DNA from: Aminobacter ciceronei | GTDB lineage: Bacteria; Pseudomonadota; Alphaproteobacteria; Rhizobiales; Rhizobiaceae | Assembly: GCF_014138625.1 (NCBI RefSeq) | Contig: NZ_JACJHY010000001.1 | Coordinates: 62,001-126,000, forward strand | Length of the DNA: 64,000 nucleotides | Reading direction: 5' to 3' | Shown here: in pieces, positions 1-7,824 of the stretch | Layout: each line of letters starts with the position of its first letter | Numbering within the stretch: the first letter of the stretch is position 1 | The notes under the pieces: generated by a model | Database searches by the model: none | What the model was told of the DNA's origin: nothing | What the model saw: only the letters and a program-made list of their open reading frames with translations | Program-made: the position numbers and the translations under genes

Positions 1-463
1 TGCCGGGCAGCGTGCAGATCGCAGCGTCGGTCAGCTCCTTGGCAGAGGCGACGCCGAGCGACTTGGGCACCAGGAGGCCCTGGCCGTCATAAAACACGGT
101 CGGGCCGAAATCGATGCCGAGCGAGGCTTCGCGCGAGAAGGTCGCCGTCGTCTGGCGCGACAGCACGTCGATCTCGCCCGACTGCAGCGCCTGGAAGCGC
201 GTGTTGATGTTGGTCAGGACGAAGTCGACCTTGTCGGCGTCGCCGAACACGGCAGCCGCGATCGCGCGGCAGATGTCGGCGTCAAAACCCTGCATGCGGC
301 CCTTGTCGTCGGCAGCTGCAAAGCCCGGCGTGCTGAGCGAGACGCCGCAGATCAACTTGCCGCGCGCCTTGACGGTTTCGAGCGTGGTGGCGGACTGCGC
401 CGCGGTCGCGCCCACCATGAGTGCAGCCGTTGCAGCGCAGAGCGCCAGGAATTTACGTTTCAT
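1..463 (-). CDS. Amino-acid ABC transporter periplasmic binding protein (AapJ-like), 3' end cut off
   Basis: Reading leftward from the ATG at 463 gives 154 residues with no stop, so the C-terminus lies outside the window. Residues 1-25 are a Sec signal peptide (MKRK, then a hydrophobic stretch ending in an Ala-rich cleavage site). The mature start (TLETVKARGKLICGVS) and the following GFDADICRAIAAAVFG and NTRFQALQSGEIDVL segments are typical of family 3 solute-binding proteins of the AapJ/BztA type, which deliver L-amino acids to an inner-membrane ABC importer. A purine-rich ribosome site (GGGAGGGAAAGC) precedes the ATG. Transporter partners would lie to the left, outside the window. The ligand cannot be told from this part. 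Confidence 0.85.
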   Translation of the reverse strand, partial: MKRKFLALCAATAALMVGATAAQSATTLETVKARGKLICGVSLSTPGFAAADDKGRMQGFDADICRAIAAAVFGDADKVDFVLTNINTRFQALQSGEIDVLSRQTTATFSREASLGIDFGPTVFYDGQGLLVPKSLGVASAKELTDAAICTLPG

Positions 464-543
464 GCTTTCCCTCCCTTGATGTGACCGCAGGCCGCCATGC
501 CACGTCTCCCCCGGCATGGGCGCCGCCCCGGTCGGTCGCGGGG

Positions 544-604
544 CTATGTATGCATAGATTGTGTACGATTTGGAAGGCTAATGTTGGCCAATATGTATAC
601 AATT
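544..604. promoter_or_regulatory. Candidate GntR-type operator cluster upstream of the binding-protein gene
   Basis: Three dyads sit in 61 bp. CTATG-N4-CATAG is at 544-557. ATTGTGTACGAT (558-569) and TATGTATACAAT (592-603) are each 10/12 matches to the perfect palindrome ATTGTATACAAT, and their centres are 34 bp apart, about three helical turns. Such TGTATACA-like sites are common for FadR/VanR-class GntR regulators. They lie 80-140 bp upstream of the ATG at 463, so they probably control that transporter. The regulator is not in the window. Confidence 0.5.
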
Positions 605-661
605 ATTCATGTATGTGGATTGCGCTCCGCCAGACCAGCGGAGCGCGGCAACGAATGTCGC

Positions 662-1108
662 CTAGCGAACGACAAGCACCGGCGTATGGGCGTATTGGAC
701 AACTTTGGCCGTCTGGCTGCCCAGCAGCAGGCGGCCCACCCCGCGACGACCATGAGAGGCCATGACGATCAGGTCGCATCCAAGCTTCTGAGCTTTCTCC
801 ACGATCGCTTCCGCGGCAGAATCGGCAGTAACCTGAACAAGGTCGGGGGCGATGCCGATTTCGTCGGCGACTTGTCTGGCCGATCCCAGGATTGTCTCGG
901 CAAATTCCTTCTGGCTGGCGTCGTAGCGTCGAATGTCATTGTCCCCTGCAACCCAGCCCGTCACCGTCGTGCCCTGCAGCGGAAATGGCTTTGTCACGAT
1001 GACGACAGTGGCCTTGCTTCCGATGCTCTTGGCCAGCTTGAGGCCGTGCTCGACACCCTTTTGTGAGATGATCGATCCATCAGTCGCAACAAGAATGTGG
1101 CTGTACAT
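662..1108 (-). CDS. Universal stress protein, UspA family
   Basis: 148 residues, a single-domain Usp. The N-terminal strand MYSHILVATDGS carries the conserved Asp of the nucleotide pocket. The C-terminus has the ATP-binding G-x2-G-x9-G-S/T pattern (GRRGVGRLLLGSQTAKV) followed by HTPVLVVR. The start is set at 1108 because AGAAAGGGG lies 5 bases upstream of that ATG; the frame is open for 14 more codons upstream without a ribosome site. Such proteins are cytoplasmic and bind ATP or AMP during stress or low oxygen. The gene stands alone; nothing in the neighbourhood links it to a particular stress. Confidence 0.92.
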   Translation of the reverse strand: MYSHILVATDGSIISQKGVEHGLKLAKSIGSKATVVIVTKPFPLQGTTVTGWVAGDNDIRRYDASQKEFAETILGSARQVADEIGIAPDLVQVTADSAAEAIVEKAQKLGCDLIVMASHGRRGVGRLLLGSQTAKVVQYAHTPVLVVR

Positions 1109-1267
1109 GCAATTCCCCTTTCTCGATGCCTTCGAGACAAGGTGTAGCACTCACAGCCGTTTCGGTTTTGACATAGGTCAAATAGCGGTGCAGGTCGCAT
1201 GACCAAAGTCTGCTCCGGGCCGCGCTCTTTCCGAGGCGAGCGCGTGTAGCCTTCGACGAAGGCCTCC

Positions 1268-3568
1268 TTACGGCGTGTTTCCACTGACGATGGTGTCGCC
1301 TGCCGTTGTCAGAACACCGCTGTTGCCTCGCCCGACGAGGCGATTGTCGCGTACGGCCACGCCGGAGGACCAGACATAAACGCCATGCGGACCAGCTGAA
1401 GTCACGGTGTTGTTTTCCACCACCCCGTTGTGGCTGTTGAAGCCTATGGATACGCCATGCGAATTGTTCGGGTTCGTGGTCGTCAGGGTGTTGCCGATGA
1501 CAGTGTTGGAGGCTGACCCCACCACGGCGACGGTCGTTGCGTTCTCGCCGTTGGTCGTCACTGTGTTTCCTGATATGGTGCTGTTGGCGCCGTAGCGCAG
1601 AAGGATGCCGGTAGCGCCGCGCGCGCGCGTCGTCACAGAATTGCCGCTCACCGTCAGGTTGTCGCTTCCTTCGGTCATGATGCCGAAGGCCGCCGTGTTG
1701 AGCGACAGGTAGGTATCGTTCGTTGTGTTGGTGGCCACGGTGTTGCCGGCAATGGTGGCGCCGTCGCTGTCGACAAGGCGTATCCCGCGGCTCATGTAAT
1801 TGTTGGTGGTCACCCTGTTGCCGGAAATTGCGATACCGGCGCTACCAGTGACGTTGATGCCGTTGGCCAGTTCGCCATTGATGGTGATGGTGTTGTTGGC
1901 GATCGTCAGGCCGCCGCTGTTGCTGACCGACAGGCCATGGGCCGGGCGCGCCAACGAATGGGCGTCGTTGTAGCCGCTGCCATTGCCATTGGTGGTGATG
2001 GTGTTGCCCTCGATACGGCCTGCGACATTGTCGACGACGATGCCGATGCCGCTGGTGCCACTCTGGATGATGGTGGCGCCGCCGATGCTGACCCCGGTGC
2101 TGTCGGTGATGGCGATGGCGCTGCCTGTCGCGGCAGTGATGCTGCCGCCCTGAAGGGTGAAGTTCGCTGTGCCGTCGACCCTCACCCCGTTGGCTGCCGA
2201 AACGACGGCAACGTCGCGCAGGCTGGCGCCGCTGGCACCTGATATGGCCCAGGAGTTGGCATTCGACGAGGTGTTCTCGACGGAGATCCCGCGCATGGCG
2301 CTGTCCGTGGCCATCCTGACCAGGGTGTCGGTGGCCGCACCGGAAATGCGGCCCGCACTGCCCGCTGCTGCATAGTCGACGGCAACGCCGCTGGTCGCGC
2401 CCTTGAGCTTGAGGACGGTGCCGCCGCCGACGAGCAACTGCTTGTCGTTGAGGGAAATGGCGCCCGTCGCAGCGAGGTTGCCGTTCAAGAGCACGATGCC
2501 TTGGGCCCCGACGCTGTCGAGCGCGGCCTGGAGGGCGGTCTGATCCTGGGTCGTGCCGTCGATCCGCACGACCGAGGTTATGGTCTTGCCGTTCCACGCG
2601 TTGACCGCATCTTCGGACGAGGTGAGCGTATCGTACTTCGACCTGGTTCCGTTGCGGGTGGTCGAGACGATATCGACGTCGCGCACCACCGTGTCGGTCA
2701 TGCGCCGTTCCATGTAGGAAAGCGGCTCGCGCCCGGCGGATGAGGCTGCCTGCAGGGGAATGCGCAGCCGCGCCTGGGTGATCCACTGCTCGCCGCGGAC
2801 ATCGTCATGCTGGAAGGTCAGCCCGGCGGTCAGCTTCACGCCGGGAAGATCGATGAAGTCTGCGGCGGTGAATTCGAGCCGCGCGCGTGGGCCGGCAATC
2901 GCCTCCACGTCGGAGCCGCCGAAATAATAGCCGCCGACGAAGGCGCGCATGTCGAAGCCCGAATCCGGCTCGAACACCGGCAGCCTGATGCCGATCTCGG
3001 CGTCGGCGCCGGCCAGCGCCTTCTCGACCCTGTAGCTGGTGGTTGTCGTCTGCACCGCCTGGTGTTGGATCGCCAGCGACGTGCCGGTCAGCACGGCCTG
3101 GCTGCTCCAGGGACCAACTGTCGCGGTCGCGCCGAGGTCCATTCGCCGCTCGGTCTCGCCGACCGGCAGGTAGGCGTTGGCGCGCAGATCGAAGACCTCG
3201 CCCAGGGCCTCAGCGCCGAGCGTCAGCTGATGGAAATTGTTGCCATAGGGCGAGCGGCGGATGTCGTAATAGCCATAGGCTCCCAGGTTCCAGCCGGACG
3301 GCAGCATGTGCCTGATGCCGAGGCCGAAGTTGCCCTCGACGGAATCGTTGTTGTCGAACTTGCCGCGCAGATCGGTGAAGACAAGCGTGTCGCTGTTCTG
3401 GAGCAGCGGAACGAACAGGTTCATCTCACCGAGTGAACGGCCCTTGCCGAACTGCCCGCCGGTTTCGACCCACGGGCCCCAGCGCTTGGCCAGGAGGTCT
3501 TCCGCGTGAGCTGATGAAACGGCGCAGATCGCCAACAGGGACGCGGAAAGGGCCCATCTCGAATGCAT
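1268..3568 (-). CDS. Inverse autotransporter with right-handed beta-helix passenger
   Basis: 766 residues. Residues 1-22 are a signal peptide ending AHA. About residues 28-275 match the inverse autotransporter (intimin/invasin-type) beta-barrel: GRSLGEMNLFVPLLQNSDTLVFTDLRG, LGIRHMLPSGWNLGAYGYYD, YGNNFHQLTLGAEALG and ANAYLPVGE. About residues 330-766 are a right-handed parallel beta-helix built from roughly 22-residue rungs of the form ITISGNxVTTN, rich in Asn, Thr and Gly. Predicted topology: barrel in the outer membrane, helix exported to the surface. Known intimins and invasins carry Ig-like passengers, so the beta-helix is unusual; it could bind or cleave a polysaccharide or act as an adhesin. 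No catalytic residues are evident. The gene is a single transcription unit. Confidence 0.85.
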   Translation of the reverse strand: MHSRWALSASLLAICAVSSAHAEDLLAKRWGPWVETGGQFGKGRSLGEMNLFVPLLQNSDTLVFTDLRGKFDNNDSVEGNFGLGIRHMLPSGWNLGAYGYYDIRRSPYGNNFHQLTLGAEALGEVFDLRANAYLPVGETERRMDLGATATVGPWSSQAVLTGTSLAIQHQAVQTTTTSYRVEKALAGADAEIGIRLPVFEPDSGFDMRAFVGGYYFGGSDVEAIAGPRARLEFTAADFIDLPGVKLTAGLTFQHDDVRGEQWITQARLRIPLQAASSAGREPLSYMERRMTDTVVRDVDIVSTTRNGTRSKYDTLTSSEDAVNAWNGKTITSVVRIDGTTQDQTALQAALDSVGAQGIVLLNGNLAATGAISLNDKQLLVGGGTVLKLKGATSGVAVDYAAAGSAGRISGAATDTLVRMATDSAMRGISVENTSSNANSWAISGASGASLRDVAVVSAANGVRVDGTANFTLQGGSITAATGSAIAITDSTGVSIGGATIIQSGTSGIGIVVDNVAGRIEGNTITTNGNGSGYNDAHSLARPAHGLSVSNSGGLTIANNTITINGELANGINVTGSAGIAISGNRVTTNNYMSRGIRLVDSDGATIAGNTVATNTTNDTYLSLNTAAFGIMTEGSDNLTVSGNSVTTRARGATGILLRYGANSTISGNTVTTNGENATTVAVVGSASNTVIGNTLTTTNPNNSHGVSIGFNSHNGVVENNTVTSAGPHGVYVWSSGVAVRDNRLVGRGNSGVLTTAGDTIVSGNTP

Positions 3569-3665
3569 GAATGGCTGTCCAGCAGATGCAAGGAACTGCT
3601 GGTTGCCACGCGCCGCAGAGCGCGGCTAGCCGGTTGGAAAGATGGTACCAAAGTTGGTTCGGGAG

Positions 3666-3692
3666 CATTGCCAGCCGGTTGGGTCGGCAATG
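3666..3692 (-). terminator. Possible terminator after the Gfo/Idh/MocA gene
   Basis: Arms CATTGCC (3666-3672) and GGCAATG (3686-3692) enclose 13 bases, about 25 bases past the stop of the gene at 3718. No T-run follows, so this is a weak call. Confidence 0.35.
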
Positions 3693-3717
3693 TCCCCAGA
3701 TTGACCAGAGCCTGTCC

Positions 3718-4890
3718 CTAAAGCTTCGTCCACGCGGCGTTCTTCTTCGACGAGCGCACGCAGGCTTCGACGAATGCCACGCCCTCAACCCCATCCTGCA
3801 CCGTCGGGTAGATGACGTCCTTGGCCGGCTTGCCGCGTTTCTTGCGCGCGGCGCGGATGGCACGGGCGGCTTCCTGGTAGATGTTGGCGAAACCTTCGAG
3901 ATAGCCTTCCGGGTGGCCGGACGGCACGCGGGTGACGCGGGCTGCGGCGAGGCCAGCGCCAACGCCGCCGCGGGTGATCAGCTGCTTGGGCTGACCGAAG
4001 GGCGTGTACCAGAGGTAGTTCGGATCGGCCTGCACCCATTCGATGCCGCCCTTGGAGCCATAGACACGCAGCTTGAGCCCGTTCTCGTGGCCCGGCGCCA
4101 CCTGGCTTGCCCAGATCATGCCCTTGGCGCCGCCCTTGAAGCGCAGCATGACGTTGACGTTGTCGTCAAGCAGCCGGCCCGACACGAAGGCGTCGAGATC
4201 GGCCGACAGGCTGTCGAGCTCCAGGCCGGAGACGAAGCGGGCGAGATTGTAGGCATGGGTGCCGATGTCGCCGGTGGCGCCGCCGACGCCCGACTGTTTC
4301 GGATCGGCGCGCCAGGAGGCCTGCTTCTGGCCGGTCGCGGCGAGATCTTCGGTCAGCCAGTCCTGTGGGTATTCGGCCTGGACGACCCTGATGTCGCCGA
4401 GCTGGCCCTTGGCGACCATCTCGCGCGCCTGCCGGATCATCGGATAGCCGGTGTAGTTGTGGGTAAGAACGAAGACCTTGCCGGTCTTCTCGACGAGTGC
4501 CGCGAGCTTCTTCGCCTCGGCAAGCGTCGCCGTCAGCGGCTTGTCGCAGATGACGTGGATGCCGGCTTCGAGGAAGGCTTTGGCGGCGGGATAGTGTACG
4601 TTGTTCGGCGTGACGATGGCCACCGCCTCGATGCCGTCGGGCCGTTTCGCCTCGGCCTTGGCCATCTCGGCATAGGAGGTGTAGCTGCGCTCGGGATCGA
4701 GGCCGATCTCGGCGGCGGAGGCCTTGGCGCGCTCCGGATTGGACGACAGCGCGCCTGCGACAAGCTGGAAATCGCCGTCCATGCGGGCGGCGATGCGGTG
4801 GACTGCACCGATGAAGGCGCCCTGCCCGCCACCGACCATGCCGTAGCGGATCGGGCCGGCCGACTTGTCACCGCGTCCTTCGATTGTCAT
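3718..4890 (-). CDS. Gfo/Idh/MocA family NAD(P)-dependent oxidoreductase
   Basis: 390 residues. The N-terminal Rossmann domain begins IRYGMVGGGQGAFIGAVHR, with the GxGxxG-like turn as GGGQGAF. The family's E/D-K-P catalytic-lysine motif is CDKPLTATLAEA. The C-terminal half is the GFO_IDH_MocA substrate-binding domain (GVGGATGDIGTHAYNLARFVSG holds the usual D-x3-H). A strong site (GGAGGAAAGC) precedes the ATG at 4890. It lies 93 bp downstream of a TIM-barrel sugar isomerase on the same strand; such pairs commonly oxidise and rearrange inositols or sugar derivatives in rhizobia. The substrate is unknown. Confidence 0.9.
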   Translation of the reverse strand: MTIEGRGDKSAGPIRYGMVGGGQGAFIGAVHRIAARMDGDFQLVAGALSSNPERAKASAAEIGLDPERSYTSYAEMAKAEAKRPDGIEAVAIVTPNNVHYPAAKAFLEAGIHVICDKPLTATLAEAKKLAALVEKTGKVFVLTHNYTGYPMIRQAREMVAKGQLGDIRVVQAEYPQDWLTEDLAATGQKQASWRADPKQSGVGGATGDIGTHAYNLARFVSGLELDSLSADLDAFVSGRLLDDNVNVMLRFKGGAKGMIWASQVAPGHENGLKLRVYGSKGGIEWVQADPNYLWYTPFGQPKQLITRGGVGAGLAAARVTRVPSGHPEGYLEGFANIYQEAARAIRAARKKRGKPAKDVIYPTVQDGVEGVAFVEACVRSSKKNAAWTKL

Positions 4891-4930
4891 GCTTTCCTCC
4901 TGGTTGTTCCCCGACTGCGCTCCACGCCCT

Positions 4931-4950
4931 CTCTGTCCGGCCGGACAGAG
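4931..4950. promoter_or_regulatory. Perfect 20-bp palindrome between two co-directional genes
   Basis: CTCTGTCCGGCCGGACAGAG is a perfect self-complementary palindrome lying between the stop of the isomerase gene (4984) and the start of the oxidoreductase gene (4890). As RNA it folds into an 8-bp GC-rich hairpin with a GGCC loop. It could be an intra-operon attenuator or processing site, or a dimeric regulator's operator. No T-run follows. Confidence 0.45.
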
Positions 4951-4983
4951 GAGGTGCTGTCCCTCGGCACCTCCGGTGTCCGC

Positions 4984-6042
4984 TTACTCGATCCCCATCA
5001 TCTTCCGCAGCGTCGCCGGGTCGCTCGTCCCGCCGGCGAAATCGTCGAACGCCTTGTCGGTGACGCGGATGATGTGGCTTTCGATGAATGGCGCCCCTTC
5101 GGCAGCGCCGTCTTCCGGATGCTTGAGGCAGCATTCCCATTCGAGCACCGCCCAGCTGTCGTAGCCATACTGCGCGAGCCTGGAGAAAATGCCGGTGAAA
5201 TCGACCTGGCCGTCGCCCAGCGAGCGGAAGCGCCCGGCGCGGCCGAGCCAGCCCTGGTAGCCGGAGTAAACGCCCTGGCGGCCGTCGGGATTGAACTCGG
5301 CGTCCTTGACGTGAAACGCCTTGATGCGCTCGTGGTAGATGTCGATGAAGGCGAGATAGTCCAGCTGCTGCAACAGGAAATGCGACGGGTCGTAGTTGAT
5401 GTTGCAACGCTTGTGGCCGCCGACGGCGTCGAGGAACATCTCGAAGGTGGCGCCATCGAAGGCGTCCTCGCCCGGATGCAGCTCGAAGCAGAGGTCGACG
5501 CCAGCCTCGTCATAGGCGTCGAGAATGGGCGTCCAGCGCTTGCCGAGCTCGGCGAAGGCCTCTTCGATCAGGCCGGCGGGCCGCTGCGGCCAAGGGTAGA
5601 GATAGGGAAACGCCAGCGCGCCGGTGAAGGAGACGCAGGCCGTGAGCCCGAGATTCTGCGATGCTTTGGCTGCGAGCTTCATCTGCTCGCCCGCCCATTG
5701 CTGGCGCGCCTTGGCATTGCCGCGGACCGCATCGGGCGCAAAGCCGTCGAACTGCGCGTCATAGGCCGGGTGCACCGCCACCAGTTGCCCCTGCAGATGG
5801 GTCGACAATTCGGTGATCTCGACACCCGCATCGGCGCAGATGCCCTTGATCTCGTCGCAATAGGTTTTCGACGTCGCAGCCTTCTGAAGATCGAACAGGC
5901 GCGCGTCGGGCGTCGGGATCTGCACCCCCTTGTAGCCGAGACCACCTGCCCACGATGTAATCGATTTCAATGAATTGAACGGCGCAGCGTCGCCGGCGAA
6001 CTGGGCGAGGAAGATCGCGGGACCCTTCATTGTCGATGGCAT
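4984..6042 (-). CDS. Sugar phosphate isomerase/epimerase (xylose-isomerase-like TIM barrel)
   Basis: 352 residues of the AP-endonuclease-2/IolE-like barrel. Probable metal ligands are visible in order: the Glu of CFELHPGEDAFDG, the Asp/His of NINYDPSHFLLQQ, the His/Asp of KAFHVKDAEFN and the Glu of WAVLEWECCLKHPEDG. The start is at 6042 because GAGGAG lies 6 bases upstream; an 18-codon upstream extension lacks a ribosome site. Likely role: interconversion of a keto-sugar or inositol derivative in the cytoplasm, with the Gfo/Idh/MocA enzyme encoded just downstream. Substrate not determinable. Confidence 0.87.
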   Translation of the reverse strand: MPSTMKGPAIFLAQFAGDAAPFNSLKSITSWAGGLGYKGVQIPTPDARLFDLQKAATSKTYCDEIKGICADAGVEITELSTHLQGQLVAVHPAYDAQFDGFAPDAVRGNAKARQQWAGEQMKLAAKASQNLGLTACVSFTGALAFPYLYPWPQRPAGLIEEAFAELGKRWTPILDAYDEAGVDLCFELHPGEDAFDGATFEMFLDAVGGHKRCNINYDPSHFLLQQLDYLAFIDIYHERIKAFHVKDAEFNPDGRQGVYSGYQGWLGRAGRFRSLGDGQVDFTGIFSRLAQYGYDSWAVLEWECCLKHPEDGAAEGAPFIESHIIRVTDKAFDDFAGGTSDPATLRKMMGIE

Positions 6043-6136
6043 GGCAAACTCCTCGTCCGATTCCGGCCTGCAACGTTGTAGCGGCCAGATGACCATTATT
6101 CAGGCCAGCTCCGCAAGAGGCCAGCAAACCCCCGAC

Positions 6137-6391
6137 TTAACGGGCATCGGCACGGCGATAGATGGCGGTGACAGGGTTGCGCGAAAAGCGCCCGCTCTCG
6201 AACAATTCGCGCCTCAAAAGGGCCCCGTCGCCGAAGCTGTGGTAGCGCTTGAGGACGTCGTTGACCTCGCGCTCGCTGTAGTCGCGTCCGGTCTCGAATT
6301 TTGCGACGAGGAAATCGAGCACCACCAGCCGGTCGGCGGCCTTGGCCGGCCAGCGCGTGACGACGCCGTCGTCGGTGATCAAACCGGTCAT
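6137..6391 (-). CDS. Small DUF2087-type protein
   Basis: 84 residues, entirely the short helical domain called DUF2087 (VLDFLVAKFETGRDYSEREVNDVLKRYHSFGDGALLRRELFESGRFSRNP). This domain is often found alone or fused to ArsR-type DNA-binding regions; its function is not known to me. The start overlaps the stop of the amidase gene by four bases (ATGA), so the two are translationally coupled. No signal peptide or membrane segment. Confidence 0.75.
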   Translation of the reverse strand: MTGLITDDGVVTRWPAKAADRLVVLDFLVAKFETGRDYSEREVNDVLKRYHSFGDGALLRRELFESGRFSRNPVTAIYRRADAR

Positions 6392-7689
6392 GGCCTATCC
6401 CTAAGCAGTGCCTCGACGGCAAGGCCAGCGGAAAGCAGTCGGCGGTCGTGGCCATGGCGCGCCATCAGCATCAGGCCGGACGGCAGCGCCGTACCGGCCA
6501 TCGGCAGCGACAGGGCGCAGAGGTCGAACTGGTTGGCGACCTGGGTATTGCGCAACAACAGCCCCTCGATGCGGTTGGCGTGCGCAAGGTCGGCCAGCAT
6601 GTCTGACATCGGCTGTGCCGGCACGGGCGTCGTCGGCAGCACGACGAGATCATGCGCAGACAGCCGCGCGTCCATGGCGGCGGCAAGCTCGACGCGGCGG
6701 TTCATCGTCCTGATGTAGCTGACCGCCGGAACCTGCATGGCGCGGCCAAGCGCGCCGCTGACATTGGGGTCGATGGGCACAGACGCACCATTGGCCAGCC
6801 AGTCGGCGTGGATCGAGGCCCCCTCGATCGCAGCGATGGTGCCTGTCCGCGTCGCGGCGCGGAAATCGGCCAACAGGTCGTCGATCTGGCAGTCGCCGAT
6901 CACCGCACCGGCAGCCGAAAGCAGGTGCAGCGCGCGCTCGAAGCTGGCCGCCAGGCCGGGCGCCATCTCGTCGAGCAGGCGGCCACGCGGGATGGCGAGG
7001 CGCAGGCCGGCGAGCGACAGCGGTGGCAGCGAAAAATGCTCCTTGCCTGACATGACCGCATCGGTGGCGATGCATTGCGCCACTGTGTTGGCGAGCGGGC
7101 CGATGGAATCGAGCGACGGCGACAGCGGGAACGCGCCATCAAGCGGAATGCGCCGTGCCGTCGGCTTGAAGCCGACGACACCGTTGAGGGCGGCGGGCAC
7201 CCTGACCGAGCCGCCGGTGTCCGAGCCGATCGAAATGTCGGAGCTGCCTTCGGCGACCGAGACTGCGGCGCCCGAGGACGAGCCGCCCGGGATCAGCCTG
7301 GAATCGGCGGCGTTGCCCGGCGTGCCGTAATGCGGATTGATGCCGAGCGCGGTGAAGGCGAACTCGGTCATATGGGTCTTGCCGATGATGACAGCACCGG
7401 CGCGGCGCAAGCGCTTGACCACCAGCGCGTCGTCCCGTGCCGATTCGGCATCGCGCCGCAGCACCGAACCGGCCAGCGTCGGCTCACCAGTGACGTCGAA
7501 CAGGTCCTTGATCGAGACGATTGTGCCATCCAGTGGCCCGAGCATCAGCCCTGCCCGGCGGCGCGCATCAGCGGCATCGGCGGCGGCGCGCGACACATCG
7601 GCATAGAGCTTCATGAAGACGCGTTCTTCACCAGCGCGCGCAGCAAGCCGCGAAAGGATCGCCTCCAGCCGGTCCCTGGTCGTGGTCAT
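6388..7689 (-). CDS. Amidase of the amidase-signature family (GatA/AtzF-like)
   Basis: 433 residues. The catalytic Lys is in GTIVSIKDLFDV, and the signature GGSSSGAAVSVAEGSSDISIGSDTGGSVRVPAALNGVVGFKPT supplies the cis-Ser and nucleophile Ser of the Ser-cisSer-Lys triad. Such enzymes hydrolyse amides, ureides or allophanate in the cytoplasm; the substrate here is unknown. I place the start at 7689 (MTTTRDRLE) behind a GGAGGGG site; an in-frame upstream ATG at 7791 has no ribosome site and adds 34 atypical residues. It is not next to gatB or gatC, so it is not the tRNA amidotransferase subunit. Confidence 0.87.
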   Translation of the reverse strand: MTTTRDRLEAILSRLAARAGEERVFMKLYADVSRAAADAADARRRAGLMLGPLDGTIVSIKDLFDVTGEPTLAGSVLRRDAESARDDALVVKRLRRAGAVIIGKTHMTEFAFTALGINPHYGTPGNAADSRLIPGGSSSGAAVSVAEGSSDISIGSDTGGSVRVPAALNGVVGFKPTARRIPLDGAFPLSPSLDSIGPLANTVAQCIATDAVMSGKEHFSLPPLSLAGLRLAIPRGRLLDEMAPGLAASFERALHLLSAAGAVIGDCQIDDLLADFRAATRTGTIAAIEGASIHADWLANGASVPIDPNVSGALGRAMQVPAVSYIRTMNRRVELAAAMDARLSAHDLVVLPTTPVPAQPMSDMLADLAHANRIEGLLLRNTQVANQFDLCALSLPMAGTALPSGLMLMARHGHDRRLLSAGLAVEALLRDRP

Positions 7690-7824
7690 CCACCCCTCCG
7701 ATTCGCCATTGCCGCCGTTGGGCCGCGGCAGGGTCGCGACTGTTAGCACGGTCTGGCCCCATGCAACACGGTTGCCCGCCCCGTCAAACATCTTACAGTC
7801 GCCTTACCAAGCCCAGGAGCCGTC

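Noticed and set aside
1842-2786. A minus-strand frame of 314 codons inside the beta-helix gene in another frame
   Set aside because: His/Arg/Gln-rich low-complexity output produced by the repetitive Asn/Thr codons of the true gene.
3571-5973. A plus-strand frame of 800 codons opposite the oxidoreductase and isomerase genes
   Set aside because: Its protein is Arg/Ala/Gly-rich with no motif, and both opposite genes have clear families and ribosome sites. Long antisense frames are expected in high-GC DNA.
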